64,000 nt of DNA, taken from Marinilabiliaceae bacterium JC017 (GTDB lineage: Bacteria > Bacteroidota > Bacteroidia > Bacteroidales > Marinilabiliaceae). Each line of letters begins with the position of its first letter. Position 1 is the stretch's first letter. The notes below the pieces were generated by a model that was not told the DNA's origin, did no database searches, and was given only the letters and a program-made list of their open reading frames with translations. Shown in pieces: positions 1 to 9,810 of the stretch. The position numbers were made by a program, and so were the translations under genes. The stretch covers positions 62,001 to 126,000 of the forward strand of contig RHGE01000003.1 in assembly GCA_004296775.1 (NCBI GenBank), written 5' to 3'.

Positions 1-493
1 CAATGTAAGTGTTATCATTAATATGTTGGGGAGGGAAAATGAATGGCAGGGAGGCACTGGCAATCACATATCGGAATAAATTTTTACCGTGACTGACTAT
101 TTCGCCTCTGCCAGTGTTGAGGTTAGCTACTGACACATAAAAAGGCTTTTTCAATACGCTGAAATCATCTGTCCCGATCTTCTTTTCAAACAACTCCATT
201 AACGGTTCAAGGTTTAACAGACCTCGTTTAAAGATGTTAATGCCAAATATGTTATAAAGTTTCTCTGATTTCAATATTTCAGCTATCTCGTCAGGTGAGA
301 TTCCCGATGCGTAGAGCACGCCTACAATTGCTCCCATGCTTGTGCCGGCAATTACATTGGGGGCGAGCTGATATTCTTCCAGGGCTTTTAATACACCAAT
401 GTGTGCAATCCCCCGCGCGCTGCCGCCGCTTAAAGCGATGCCCAATTCTATGGATTCCAGTGGATTTATCTGTTTTGTGATGGTTGTTGTCAT
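1..493 (-). CDS. patatin-like phospholipase, N-terminal part
   Basis: This is a serine lipid acyl hydrolase of the patatin/RssA type, read leftward from an ATG at 493 and running off the left edge of the window, so 164 codons are visible. The oxyanion-hole glycine loop (GGSARG, about residues 23-28) and the nucleophile elbow (GTSMG, about residues 50-54) are both present in the usual order and spacing. The catalytic Asp would lie beyond the edge. No signal peptide is seen, so a cytoplasmic enzyme is likely. It is transcribed away from the XRE-cupin gene on its right. The family call is firm; the substrate is unknown. Confidence 0.9.
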   Translation of the reverse strand, partial: MTTTITKQINPLESIELGIALSGGSARGIAHIGVLKALEEYQLAPNVIAGTSMGAIVGVLYASGISPDEIAEILKSEKLYNIFGINIFKRGLLNLEPLMELFEKKIGTDDFSVLKKPFYVSVANLNTGRGEIVSHGKNLFRYVIASASLPFIFPPQHINDNTYI

Positions 494-939
494 ATTGCTC
501 AATTAATCAAGTGTAAAAATAAAAGAAATGAATCATCGGTAAAAGAATCTGCGGTATGAGTGTGATTATAAATTACACGTCTAAACCGAATGTCATGGCT
601 TTTTAGTTACCGGGAATAATAGTTTAAACAATATCAATGGATTGAAAAGGAAGGATGGAATTTGATTATTCCGGCATGGAGGGGAAAGTGAATTTGTAGG
701 GGTAAAATCATTAAAATTTTAATAAAGAAAGATGGTGGATGTGTATGACAGATAACCAGTGGTTTGAAATGAACTGTTTGTTGTATTTGTATTATTCGTC
801 AAAACATGACAAAAGTTTGGATATTTGGCTGGTAAGTTTTGGAATGTTATATTTCGCCCTCATTAGAATATAACGTGAAACAATATCAATCAAAACGCTT
901 ATAGATATTAAGCGAATTTAACCAGATAATTTATTGGTT
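494..939. other. intergenic region between divergent genes
   Basis: This AT-rich stretch separates the divergently read patatin and XRE-cupin genes and presumably holds both promoters. I see no gene and no clear repeat in it, and no promoter match good enough to mark. Confidence 0.5.
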
Positions 940-1503
940 ATGAGTATTGGAAAAAAAATCAACAAGCTTCGATCATTAAAAAACATCTCGCATATAGATC
1001 TCTCGGAGCGCACTAATCTTAGTGAGGAACAAATTAACCTGATAGAATCCGATGAAACACATCCTTCCCTTGGTGTATTAGTACGTATTGCCAGGGTATT
1101 AGGTGTTCGTTTAGGTACTTTCCTTGATGATCAGGATAAATTAGGTCCATGCATCATGCGGGCAGGATCGGCCGGAAAATCAATCAGTCTCAGTAATGAT
1201 AAAGAGCAGTCACGGGAGCATTTAAATTTTTACTCGCTTGCACCAGATAAAGTTGACAGGAGTATGGAACCTTTCATTATAAATGTATTGCCAACGCATG
1301 ATGGGGCAGTGGATTTATCATCACATGAAGGGGAAGAGTTTCTGTTTGTTTTGCACGGAATGGTTGAGTTGACCTATGGCAACGAAAAAATTCAGTTGAA
1401 CCAGGGAGATAGTATCTATATCGATTCAATTATAGAGCATCACTTGCATGCTAATGGTGAAGAGGCAGCTAAGGTGCTGGCTGTTGTTTATGTGCCCGTT
1501 TAA
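940..1503 (+). CDS. XRE-family regulator with C-terminal cupin domain
   Basis: A 187-aa cytoplasmic transcription factor. An N-terminal helix-turn-helix (about residues 1-60) is followed by a small cupin-2 beta-barrel (about residues 115-185, with the pattern [14 protein letters not shown] and a later EHHLHANG). Proteins of this build usually sense a small ligand through the cupin. I prefer the ATG at 940 to the TTG two codons upstream. The acyl-CoA ligase starts 11 bp downstream, so the two are almost certainly co-transcribed, which suggests the regulator responds to a fatty acid or its CoA ester and controls the ligase. The ligand is inferred, not shown. Confidence 0.88.
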   Translation: MSIGKKINKLRSLKNISHIDLSERTNLSEEQINLIESDETHPSLGVLVRIARVLGVRLGTFLDDQDKLGPCIMRAGSAGKSISLSNDKEQSREHLNFYSLAPDKVDRSMEPFIINVLPTHDGAVDLSSHEGEEFLFVLHGMVELTYGNEKIQLNQGDSIYIDSIIEHHLHANGEEAAKVLAVVYVPV

Positions 1504-1514
1504 ATTTTCACAGA

Positions 1515-3158
1515 ATGGAATTATTGAATTATTCATTAGGCACCATTCTTGAGAAATGGGCCGTGGAAACACCAAATCAAGATTTTATTGTCTATCCCGA
1601 CAGGGATTTGCGTTTTACTTATGCCCAGTTTGACCAGAGGGTTAACAATTTGGCCAAAGGATTGCTTGAGATTGGCGTAGGAAAAGGAGATAAAGTAGGA
1701 ATATGGGCCAATAACGTGCCGGACTGGACAACGTTCATGTTTGCAACGGCTAAGATTGGTGCTGTATTGGTTACTATAAATACAAGTTACAAATTGGCAG
1801 AGTTGGAGTATCTGCTGAAAAACGCAGACATTCATACGCTCTGTATTATCGATGGCTATCGTGACAGTGATTATGTGAAGATGGTCAATGAGGTAGTGCC
1901 GGAATTGAGAACCTGTGATCGTGGGTACCTTAGGTCGGGAATGCTGCCGGAACTTAAAAATGTGGTCTTCATCGGACCTCAAAAACACCGGGGAATGTAT
2001 AATACCTCCGAGTTGTTGTTGCTGGGCGAGTACACTTCGGATGTGTTGCTGAATAGTGTAAAGAAAGAAGTGAGTTGTCACGATGTAGTCAATATGCAAT
2101 ATACTTCTGGGACTACCGGCTTTCCCAAAGGCGTGATGTTGACGCATCATAACATACTGAATAATGGTTATTCGGTTGGGGAATGCATGCATTACACCCA
2201 GGATGATCGTTTGTTGGTCTGTGTGCCTCTGTTTCATTGTTTTGGTTGTGTGCTGGCGGTTTGTGCCATTGTATCGCATGGTGCGACCATGGTATTTACC
2301 GAGGATTTTGATCCGTTGCTGGTACTGGCTTCCATTCAGAAAGAGCGTTGTACTGCTTTGTATGGCGTACCAACCATGTTTATCGCCGAGCTTAACCACC
2401 CCATGTTCGATATGTTTGACATCACGAGCCTGCGAACGGGCATTATGGCCGGGGCACTTTGTCCCATCGATACCATGAAAGAGGTCATGACAAAGATGCA
2501 CTGCAAAGACATTATCATTGTGTATGGATTAACGGAGGCATCGCCGGGCATGACAGCCACGCGTGTGAATGACTCTGCCGAAGTCAGGGCTACTTCCGTG
2601 GGTAAATGCTTGCCAAATGTAGAGGTAAAAGTAGTTAATCCTGAAACCGGTGCGACTTGTGAAGATGAAGAACAAGGAGAGATATGTTGCCGGGGGTATA
2701 ATATCATGAAGGGGTATTATAATAATCGGGAGGCCACTGTCAGGGCCATTGATCCTGAGGGGTGGTTGCATTCGGGCGATCTGGGTGTGAGATCTGCCGA
2801 AGGTTATTATAGAATTACCGGCCGCATAAAGGATATGATTATCCGTGGTGGAGAGAATATTTATCCCAGAGAGATCGAGAACTTTATTTATCGGATGGCC
2901 GAAGTGGAGATGGTTGAAGTGGTGGGTATTCCCGATAAGAAGTTTGGTGAAATCGTGGGTGCTTTTATAACCTTAAAAGCCGGGGCATCCTTAACGGAAG
3001 AGGATGTGCAGGAATTTTGCCGGGGCAAGATTGCCCGTTACAAGATTCCTAAACATGTTTTCTTTGTTGAAGATTTTCCAAAAACTGCTAGCGGAAAAAT
3101 TCAAAAATACAAGCTGAGAGATATGGGGTTGGAGCTCGTTAGAGAGCGCGCTCAATAA
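1515..3158 (+). CDS. AMP-binding fatty acyl-CoA synthetase
   Basis: A 547-aa member of the ANL adenylating superfamily. It activates a carboxylic acid, most likely a medium- or long-chain fatty acid, to an acyl-AMP and then to acyl-CoA. The P-loop signature [11 protein letters not shown] lies near residues 196-206, and the hinge/A8 region [16 protein letters not shown] near residues 436-451. The C-terminal [10 protein letters not shown] carries the catalytic lysine. Length and motif order match FadD/AcsF-like ligases. It lies 11 bp behind the XRE-cupin gene, forming a two-gene operon common in Bacteroidota. Chain-length preference cannot be read from sequence. Confidence 0.92.
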   Translation: MELLNYSLGTILEKWAVETPNQDFIVYPDRDLRFTYAQFDQRVNNLAKGLLEIGVGKGDKVGIWANNVPDWTTFMFATAKIGAVLVTINTSYKLAELEYLLKNADIHTLCIIDGYRDSDYVKMVNEVVPELRTCDRGYLRSGMLPELKNVVFIGPQKHRGMYNTSELLLLGEYTSDVLLNSVKKEVSCHDVVNMQYTSGTTGFPKGVMLTHHNILNNGYSVGECMHYTQDDRLLVCVPLFHCFGCVLAVCAIVSHGATMVFTEDFDPLLVLASIQKERCTALYGVPTMFIAELNHPMFDMFDITSLRTGIMAGALCPIDTMKEVMTKMHCKDIIIVYGLTEASPGMTATRVNDSAEVRATSVGKCLPNVEVKVVNPETGATCEDEEQGEICCRGYNIMKGYYNNREATVRAIDPEGWLHSGDLGVRSAEGYYRITGRIKDMIIRGGENIYPREIENFIYRMAEVEMVEVVGIPDKKFGEIVGAFITLKAGASLTEEDVQEFCRGKIARYKIPKHVFFVEDFPKTASGKIQKYKLRDMGLELVRERAQ

Positions 3159-3243
3159 ATGAATAATTTGTTAGTTGGTTGGCCTTGGTTGTGATCCTGC
3201 AACCAAAACCAACCAACTAACATCCCTTTGGGTACTCTTAATG

Positions 3244-3377
3244 ATAGATTGTTAGGCTTTTGCAGGTAATAGAAGAACAGCTTGTGTTAATCCAGTAGAT
3301 AAAGTTGTTATTGGTTAAAAAATGAGAGTAATGTAAAACAGTCTAATGTCTATTGTCTAAAATCTAACCATCTATTG
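3244..3377. repeat. MITE-like repeat, family R1, degraded copy
   Basis: This resembles the R1 elements at 9440, 13503, 61667 and 62716. It starts with GATAGATTGTTAGGCTTTTG and ends CTAACCATCTATTG, so the terminal inverted repeat is partly eroded. No target-site duplication is visible here. Confidence 0.6.
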
Positions 3378-3395
3378 AGTCAATTACCAGCTCAA

Positions 3396-3512
3396 ACCGT
3401 TCACTGTACACCACATACCGTTCACTGTACACCACATACCGTTTACCGCAAGCCGTTTACCTTATACCGCATACCTTTCACCTCAAGCTGTTTACCGCAC
3501 ACCGAACATCGT
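3396..3512. repeat. heptamer-periodic simple repeat
   Basis: A degenerate array with 7-bp period built from units such as ACCGTTC, ACTGTAC, ACCACAT, ACCGTTT and ACCGCAT. The first 21-bp triplet is repeated exactly. It sits just 3' of the PAP2 gene stop codon at 3523. Similar 7-bp arrays occur elsewhere in the window. Confidence 0.75.
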
Positions 3513-3522
3513 TCTCTGGTTC

Positions 3523-4239
3523 CTAAAAATAAATCACCATACCATTGCCAAAAAACTGAATTTTCTTTCTTGGATGATGGGTGAAGAAATATCCGCTTAA
3601 AAAGCCAAGGCCGCCTCCGAGTACGGCATCCGAAAACCAGTGTTTGTTTTTATAAATGCGTGAATACAGTACGGTAGCAGGCACCAGATAGAGCCAGCGG
3701 GAGTAACTTTCGGCAAAAGGAGTGAAGATGGCGAATGCTAAAGAGACATGTCCCGATGGCATTGACTTGTATTCATCTGCCCCATTGAAGGGATCAAATG
3801 AGTAAGCTCCTTCTCCCATAAAGGGACGTGCCCGACCGGTTGAATACTTGAGTATTTCTGTTGCAATAGCGGTGGTGGCGACTGCTTTTACAGCATTCCA
3901 CGACGTACGGGTTAGTTTGTCATCCTTGAAAATATAACCGGCACCTAAAGTAGCTGCCAGCGCCGGAATCATGATGGTTTTTTCACCAAACACGTTGGTG
4001 ACATCTGTGATGTCGTCCATGCCATCCGATTGATGCCCTTCTACAAAATATTTTACCGGTTCATCCAAAAGTAATGCTACCGTAAAGGCCGAAGCTACGC
4101 CTATGGTATTCCATTTCATCTGGTGATTGAATGAGTATTTTGAGGTAGCGAGGCTGTCGCTGTTGGTAGCACTATATTGGGCATTCATTGAAAAAAAGCA
4201 GAGGAATGAAATTAATGCCGTAGAGTTTATTCTTGTCAT
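3523..4239 (-). CDS. PAP2-family membrane phosphatase
   Basis: A 238-aa phosphatase of the type 2 phosphatidic acid phosphatase family, which dephosphorylates lipid phosphates at the membrane. All three motifs are present: KYSTGRARP near residue 130, PSGH near residue 157 and SRIYKNKHWFSDA near residues 193-205, giving the catalytic histidines. I chose the ATG at 4239, which leaves a normal signal-like N-terminus (ALISFLCFFSMNAQ), over an upstream in-frame start 16 codons earlier. Stand-alone gene; possible roles are undecaprenyl-pyrophosphate recycling or lipid A dephosphorylation, not decided by context. Confidence 0.9.
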   Translation of the reverse strand: MTRINSTALISFLCFFSMNAQYSATNSDSLATSKYSFNHQMKWNTIGVASAFTVALLLDEPVKYFVEGHQSDGMDDITDVTNVFGEKTIMIPALAATLGAGYIFKDDKLTRTSWNAVKAVATTAIATEILKYSTGRARPFMGEGAYSFDPFNGADEYKSMPSGHVSLAFAIFTPFAESYSRWLYLVPATVLYSRIYKNKHWFSDAVLGGGLGFLSGYFFTHHPRKKIQFFGNGMVIYF

Positions 4240-4258
4240 TGTGTTGTTAAAATTTATG

Positions 4259-4287
4259 CAAAAATATGAATTCTTCCCTGGATGCAA
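4259..4287 (-). promoter_or_regulatory. candidate promoter of the PAP2 gene
   Basis: Reading leftward, a TTG at 4287-4285 is followed 18 bp later by TATTTTTG (4266-4259), matching the Bacteroidota -33/-7 pattern TTTG-N19-TAnnTTTG with one base short spacing. It lies about 20 bp before the chosen ATG, which supports that start. Confidence 0.5.
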
Positions 4288-4507
4288 TTATTGTATGATT
4301 TGTTTAAGTGAGAGTATACCGAAAAAGCCAGAGGAATCTCTGTAAAAAGGGAAATTTGAGTTGTTGTAAGGGGTTTAATAATAGATTGATGATTTGTCCT
4401 GGTCGGCTAAAGTAAAATGGAAAAAAGAGGAAAAAATTCAAGTAGCCTTAATGTTTGCTTAAACAGATGTCATTGCTGAAATTATATTTTCACCTTTTTG
4501 CATCAAT

Positions 4508-5839
4508 ATGATTAAAAAGGAGAATTTCGGTAGTTCTTTTAAGTGGGGAGTCACCCTCAGTGCTTTTCAAAATGAAGGCGCGGCGGTGGCCGATCGTAAA
4601 GGACCGTCCATATGGGATGCTTTTTCGTCCGATACGCAGAATATCAATAACGGTGATTTTATCGGGGAGGCTTCTGATTTCTTCCGGCGGTACCGGGAGG
4701 ACATTTCTCTGGCCAAAAGCCTTAATTTCGGTGTATTTCGGTTAGCTATTTCCTGGCCACGCATTATACCGGATGGATATGGTCAGGTGAATCAGTCGGG
4801 GATTGATTTTTATAACCGGGTTATTGATACCTGTCTGGAAAAGGATCTTGAGCCTTGGTTGACGCTTTATCACTGGGATTTACCACAGGCATTAGAGGAC
4901 AAGGGCGGATGGACCAACCGGAAAATCATTACCTGGTATTCCAATTTTGTGGATATATGTGTGCAGGCCTTTGGTGACCGTGTTCAGCATTGGGTGGTGA
5001 TGAATGAACCTATGACCTTTACCGGCCTGGGATATTTTATGGGCTATCATGCACCGATGAGAAAGGGTATTGGCAACTTTTTACCCGCTGCGCACCATGC
5101 TACACTGTGTATGGCAGAGGCGGGGCGTATTATCCGCTCTGCTTCCGCGAAAAATGAGATAGGTCCTGCCTTATCCTGTTCTTATGTCAGGCCATATAAT
5201 CATCGGCTCATCAATATTAGAGCGGCGAAGAGGGTAGAAGCCCTGTTGAACCGTTTTTTTCTTGAGCCGCTATTGGGACTTGGTTATCCCACTGATGTGA
5301 TGCCTGTCTTGCGGGTTATGGAGCGTTACTTTCAGCCCGGTGATGAAGATAAAATGAGCTTTGATTTCGATTTTATCGGGCTGCAGTATTACTTCAGGGT
5401 GGTGGCGAAGTTCAGTCTCTCGCCGCCGTTGTTATTTGCTAAGGAGATAGCTCCCAACACGCGCAAATCAAACCTTAATGTGATGAATCTGGATGTGCAT
5501 CCCGGTGGGATGAGTAAATTATTGAAATTCTATGCTTCGTATCCACAAATAAAAAAACTTCTCATCACAGAAAGTGGTGTGTGTTACCCAGATTTCCAAG
5601 TGGCAAGGCATGTTCACGATGTGCGACGAATGAAATACCATCAAAAAATGCTCAAGCAGGTGTTGAAGGCCAAAAAGAAAGGTGTGCCGGTAGAAGGTTA
5701 CTTTGTATGGACATTGGTTGATAATTTTGAATGGCGGGAAGGGTTCGAGCCTAGATTTGGATTGGTTCATGTGGATTTCGATACTCAAAAACGGGTGGTA
5801 AAAGACTCCGGGTTGTGGTTTCAAGACTTTTTGAAGTAA
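4508..5839 (+). CDS. GH1-family beta-glucosidase
   Basis: A 443-aa glycoside hydrolase family 1 enzyme, a retaining beta-glycosidase with a TIM barrel. The N-terminal FKWGVTLSAFQNEGA matches the family start. The acid/base glutamate lies in VVMNEP (about residue 166) and the nucleophile in LITESG (about residue 355), where the more common form is ITENG. The C-terminal WTLVDNFEWREGFEPRFGL is the usual aglycone-side signature. No signal peptide is visible, so it is likely cytoplasmic and acts on imported beta-glucosides. It stands alone without a transporter or regulator next to it. Confidence 0.93.
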   Translation: MIKKENFGSSFKWGVTLSAFQNEGAAVADRKGPSIWDAFSSDTQNINNGDFIGEASDFFRRYREDISLAKSLNFGVFRLAISWPRIIPDGYGQVNQSGIDFYNRVIDTCLEKDLEPWLTLYHWDLPQALEDKGGWTNRKIITWYSNFVDICVQAFGDRVQHWVVMNEPMTFTGLGYFMGYHAPMRKGIGNFLPAAHHATLCMAEAGRIIRSASAKNEIGPALSCSYVRPYNHRLINIRAAKRVEALLNRFFLEPLLGLGYPTDVMPVLRVMERYFQPGDEDKMSFDFDFIGLQYYFRVVAKFSLSPPLLFAKEIAPNTRKSNLNVMNLDVHPGGMSKLLKFYASYPQIKKLLITESGVCYPDFQVARHVHDVRRMKYHQKMLKQVLKAKKKGVPVEGYFVWTLVDNFEWREGFEPRFGLVHVDFDTQKRVVKDSGLWFQDFLK

Positions 5840-6407
5840 TGATATAAGGTCTTGGATTACTATGAATGTTTTAGATATAGTAAGCTTAGATTTTGTCAGG
5901 TACGAAGTATTTTTTTTCTTATCCCTTGAATCCCCATACTTTAGGGGAACAGAAATGTAGCTTTACATGACGTCATTCATCACGATTTGAAAACAACATT
6001 TTCTCCCACCTGCTGGCAGGGGGAGATGTCGAGCTTGCGCGACAGAGGGGGTATAACACATTCACTTCTAAAAGTCTGGATGCTTCCTTTTTGAGTTTAT
6101 TGTCAATGTTTTTAAATCAATATTCATCCCTCTTAAATTAGGAGTACTCAAGAGGTAAGAGAATAAGTGCTCTTCAAGTAAACACCATTAGACTTAAAGA
6201 CTCCTGTCTCTCTTTTTTTAAGGCAATCGTTCATATTTATCTCTTCATCTATAATCAGAAGATTTACAGTGATTTTGTGTTTGTATTTTCACTATCTGTA
6301 CTGTCTGTTGAACGAATAAAAAGATCCTTCGGTGTTTTTGTAGTGTAACTAATCCATAATGCCAGTCGTCTCTCGATTATTACAGTCTATTATTCAATAA
6401 TTATTAT
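5840..6407. other. intergenic region with a small palindromic repeat
   Basis: No gene is seen. At 6001-6052 there is a compact inverted segment (CCTGCTGGCAGG followed by GGAGATGTCGAGC and GCGCGACAGAGGGGG), which resembles a small repeat scattered in many bacterial genomes. The rest is AT-rich without a recognisable feature. Confidence 0.4.
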
Positions 6408-6841
6408 CATTAGTGTCCTAAATAATTATTGGTTAAAACGAATAAAGTTAATTGTTATAGCAGATTAAAGATGTTTTTGGGAATATAGGGTGTTGGTTGG
6501 GCATCCCGCCTTCAAGAAATAACGTTTAGAAATTTAACGGATTGGAACGTTAAGAAAGAAAATCTGTCTGAGCGCAGCGAGTTATACCAAATGTATTTCA
6601 AATTCTCCTCGGTGTAATGCCGATAGATAATTAAAGGCCAATTAAAAGCGAAGCGCATTAACTGGTCATTTTAATTACTAATCGGTATTATTTTCTTTTA
6701 GTGGAAAGGAGTTAAATTTTAGTTATTTATTGTGAGCGGCGGCGTTTTTTGTTTACTTTTTTTCGCTGTAGCAAAAAAGTAAAAGCCCGTGCGGCTTGAG
6801 CACATTGGTTAATACTAATTTGTTTCAAACAATACTGATTT
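6408..6841. repeat. dispersed repeat R3, copy A (interrupted)
   Basis: A repeat of about 330 bp shared with 13717-14043 and partly with 18838-18920. Conserved blocks include AACGTTTAGAAATTTAACGG, a hairpin formed by TTTACTTTTTT and AAAAAAGTAAA, and TGCGGCTTGAGCACATTG. This copy is interrupted at 6585 by a 103-bp element absent from copy B. It ends just before the beta-barrel gene at 6860. Confidence 0.8.
6585..6687. mobile_element. 103-bp hairpin element R2 inserted in repeat R3
   Basis: Compared with the intact R3 copy at 13717-14043, exactly 103 bp are added here, with ends TACC and GGTA and a TTA on each side (6582-6584 and 6688-6690) where the intact copy has one TTA. The last 72 bp (6617-6688) can fold as one long hairpin: ATGCCGATAGATAATTAA pairs imperfectly with TTAATTACTAATCGGTAT, with AAGCGAAGCGCA in the loop. 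The same hairpin occurs at 55952-56023 and, expanded, at 62228-62328. It carries no gene, so it would be mobilised in trans. Confidence 0.7.
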
Positions 6842-6859
6842 AATATAAAAACCTAATCC

Positions 6860-9253
6860 ATGAAGTTATCATCCGTAATTACAATCATTGTTCTGTGCAT
6901 TATTTATTGTATTCAGGCATCGGCACAACGTTGTTGCCTGAAGGGGACGGTTACCGATTTGAGTTCGGATAATCCCATGTCTTATGTCAATGCTATTTTA
7001 ACCACCACAAAGGATAGTAGTCTCATTTTAGGAACCATTACCAATGAACAGGGAGGCTTTGTTATCGAAGATGTGAAACAGGGAACGTATCAATTGAAGC
7101 TGAGTTTTATAGGTTACCAGTCCGTGGTTATGAAAGACATCCTGTTACAACCCGGTACGCGTGATGTGGGAGTTGTTTCGTTGAAAGTACTTTCTGAAAA
7201 TATTAGTGCTGTCACTGTGAAAGCAACAAAACCTCCTATTACCTATAAAGTGGATCGGAAAGTGATTGATGCCGGTAGTTTTCCGGGCGCTGAGGTCGGG
7301 ATGGACCTGTTGGAGAACATTCCCTCAGTGCAAGTGGACTTTGAAGGGAAACTGACCTATCGGGGCGATGGCACTTTCAAGGTTTTTATTAACGGGCATC
7401 CCGCTGCTAATGGTGAGGAGAAGTTAAGACAAATACCGGCCGACCGCATTGATCGCATTGAAGTCATAACCAACCCCTCGGCCAAATATGATGCAGAAGG
7501 GACCGCCGGTATTATCATGGTGATGCTAAAAAAGAACCGGCTCGAAGGCTATGCTATCTCCACCAGTCTTGCGGCTAGTACCAACGACAATTATCGCTGG
7601 ATGTGGACGGTGGAGAAACAAAGTGAGAAGGGCGGATGGTATGTGAACGGACAACTCATGGAATATATTTATAGTGATAGTGAGAGTGAGCAGGTGCAAA
7701 CCATTTGGAGCGATGATTATAAGTATCAAAACAAGTTGGATTATGATTTTAAGGCAGGAGGTACGATGAATTACATCGAACTGGGCTTCAATTACGATTT
7801 AACCGACAATGATAACATTGATTTTTCAGGTAACATCAGCCCGGTTAAGCGATTTCAATTTTCTGATAAGACCGGGCATTATAAAGAAACAGTATTTGAT
7901 CAGGCGGGTAATGTGGTCAATCATAAAGCGTATGATTTTATGGGTCGCAATAAAACATACTATCAATATGCAGGGGCTACCCTGGCTTATGAGCATGCCT
8001 TTAATAAAAAGCGTACCCATTTACTTTCGGCTTACATCGATTGTTCCACTTATTTGCGTGATTTTGAAGAAAAACAAATTGATTCCAAGATATATGACAC
8101 TTATACTGAACGAACAGGGTATATCGGCGCGGAACAGAACGAAATTCTTATCCAGGGAAAGCTTGACTATTCTTTGCCGGTGAGTGAAAATACTATTTTT
8201 GAATCGGGGCTGGAAGTGAACACCGATCACATTCCAAAGGTCACTTCGGTGAGTGGTTCCTTTGATGAGCACGAACAGATAACGCCCTTCCCCAATGAAC
8301 CAATCAATCAACAAGTCGATTTCTTTCAGGACATATATGCCGGGTTCCTGTCATTTAAAAGTAAATGGGGGAAGTTGGATTATCAAATGGGATTACGGAT
8401 TGAACATACCGAACGGAAGTCGGATTATAGTTTTGAAGAAGAGGATGGAAGCCGGACCTCTCTGCCGACAAGAAAAAATTTTGTAAATCTCTTTCCATCG
8501 GCTCATGCCACCTATAGCTTTTCGGAGACACATCAGTTATCGGCCAGCTTTAGCCGGCGCATTAAACGACCGAATTATTGGAGTCTGATCCCTTTGCAGC
8601 AATACATGGATCCTTTTTGTTATTATACCGGCAATGGTGATTTGTTACCATCTTATACCAATGCTATTGAAGTGGGTTACAAGAAATCATGGGATAAGAA
8701 TTTTATCGGTTTAGAAGTATTTGGCCGCGCGGCAGAAGATATTATACAGGATTATATACGTACCGATACGGCAAATATAACGGTTGAGATACCTGAGAAT
8801 GTGGGTAAATCATTAAGTATTGGAGCTGAATTCATGGCGGGCGTCGATCTTTTTGCCTGGTGGAACAGTAACTTCTCCATTAGCTTGTATTCTTATCAAT
8901 TAGATGTGCAGATAGATGAGATCAATAAAAATGAGAAGCAATTCAATACCGATTCACGCTTGAATAATACTTTCCGGCTTCCTAAAGCCTTTACCCTGAA
9001 ATGGGATGTGCATTACAAAAGTCCTTATATAACAGCCCAGTCAAAAAGGGACGCTTATGTCTATTCGAATTTCTCGGTGAAGAAAGGATTTAAGGATAAT
9101 AAATGGCAAATCACCTTTTCCGCCAAAAATATCTTCTCAAGCATTAACTATGACATAGAGCAAAAAAGTTATAACTATCATAACCTGGCCACTTATAATG
9201 AAAATGGCTATTGTACGATTAAGGTGGCTTATGTGTTTAATAACCAGGAGTAA
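6860..9253 (+). CDS. outer-membrane beta-barrel receptor with carboxypeptidase-like domain
   Basis: A 797-aa outer-membrane protein. It has a signal peptide (about residues 1-22), a CarboxypepD_reg-like domain (about 25-110, ending in LSFIGYQS), a plug-like region (about 120-225, with VFINGHPAANGEEKLRQIPADRIDRIEVITNPSAKYD) and a large beta-barrel to the C-terminus. This is the outer-membrane beta-barrel family related to TonB-dependent receptors, common in Bacteroidota. No SusD partner or regulator is adjacent, so the transported substrate cannot be named. The start is the first ATG, directly followed by the signal peptide. Confidence 0.85.
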   Translation: MKLSSVITIIVLCIIYCIQASAQRCCLKGTVTDLSSDNPMSYVNAILTTTKDSSLILGTITNEQGGFVIEDVKQGTYQLKLSFIGYQSVVMKDILLQPGTRDVGVVSLKVLSENISAVTVKATKPPITYKVDRKVIDAGSFPGAEVGMDLLENIPSVQVDFEGKLTYRGDGTFKVFINGHPAANGEEKLRQIPADRIDRIEVITNPSAKYDAEGTAGIIMVMLKKNRLEGYAISTSLAASTNDNYRWMWTVEKQSEKGGWYVNGQLMEYIYSDSESEQVQTIWSDDYKYQNKLDYDFKAGGTMNYIELGFNYDLTDNDNIDFSGNISPVKRFQFSDKTGHYKETVFDQAGNVVNHKAYDFMGRNKTYYQYAGATLAYEHAFNKKRTHLLSAYIDCSTYLRDFEEKQIDSKIYDTYTERTGYIGAEQNEILIQGKLDYSLPVSENTIFESGLEVNTDHIPKVTSVSGSFDEHEQITPFPNEPINQQVDFFQDIYAGFLSFKSKWGKLDYQMGLRIEHTERKSDYSFEEEDGSRTSLPTRKNFVNLFPSAHATYSFSETHQLSASFSRRIKRPNYWSLIPLQQYMDPFCYYTGNGDLLPSYTNAIEVGYKKSWDKNFIGLEVFGRAAEDIIQDYIRTDTANITVEIPENVGKSLSIGAEFMAGVDLFAWWNSNFSISLYSYQLDVQIDEINKNEKQFNTDSRLNNTFRLPKAFTLKWDVHYKSPYITAQSKRDAYVYSNFSVKKGFKDNKWQITFSAKNIFSSINYDIEQKSYNYHNLATYNENGYCTIKVAYVFNNQE

Positions 9254-9395
9254 TAAATGATAGCTGATTTATCTAATGGCTGAATCCGGCTGATTAAAAT
9301 TGGTTGCGCGGCTTCAACGCAATAGAGATTACAAATTATTTCCAACAATACTGAACCGGTTTAATGCCTTGCTGCAGAGTGAAAAATAGAAAAAA

Positions 9396-9420
9396 GATGC
9401 CCTTATACGGAATGGGCATC
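9396..9420. terminator. hairpin, T-rich on the minus strand
   Basis: GATGCCC (9396-9402) pairs with GGGCATC (9414-9420). On the minus strand the stem is followed by a run of T, so it could end leftward transcripts; it also lies behind the plus-strand receptor gene. Confidence 0.5.
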
Positions 9421-9439
9421 TATGTTTAGTTTATACAAA

Positions 9440-9578
9440 CCATAGTTCGTTAAACTTTTGTAAGTAATTAAAAAAACAGCTTATATCTATCCAATAGACA
9501 AAGTTTGTTAATGGCCAAAAAAATGAGAGTAATGTAAATCAGTCTAATGGTTGTTATCTAAAATCTAATGATCTATTG
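9440..9578. mobile_element. MITE-like element R1 with 6-bp target duplication
   Basis: A 139-bp non-coding element. The left end CCATAGTTCGTTAAACTTTTG and the complement of the right end CAATAGATCATTAGATTTTAG are imperfect terminal inverted repeats. TACAAA is present on both sides (9434-9439 and 9579-9584), a direct duplication as left by a transposase. The interior carries AACAGCTT and GAGAGTAATGTAAATCAGTC, shared with the other R1 copies. No reading frame. Confidence 0.75.
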
Positions 9579-9594
9579 TACAAAGAGAAGGTAA

Positions 9595-9787
9595 TAGGCG
9601 CTTAGGCCGCAACTTTTACCAACATGTTGTTCAAATTGAATGTTGTATTTTAATTCATAATTTTAGGTGTTATGAAATTACCAATGAGCTTGATATAAGT
9701 AGGTCTAATGTCTATTATCTAACAATCTCTTGTCTTTTTAAAACAAACAGCAAAAGGCAACATCCCTCGAAGAGGCTTTTTTTCAGG
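9595..9787. repeat. composite repeat R4, plus orientation
   Basis: It begins TAGGCGCTTAGGCCGCAAC, contains the palindrome CAACATGTTG, has a variable interior, and ends with CCTCGAAGAGG plus a T run (9765-9783), which looks like a small intrinsic terminator. The same two ends bound segments at 18402, 33754, 46608 and 57530. Confidence 0.65.
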
Positions 9788-9810
9788 ATTCTCATGAAAA
9801 AATATAGTAT

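Noticed and set aside
1536..2501. 321-codon open frame antisense to the acyl-CoA ligase
   Set aside because: It is a shadow of a well-supported gene in the opposite strand; its translation has no protein-like pattern and no known motif.
6001..6052. Small RNA or riboswitch
   Set aside because: The short palindromic block looks like a widespread small repeat; there is no adjacent gene start or terminator arrangement to support a riboswitch.
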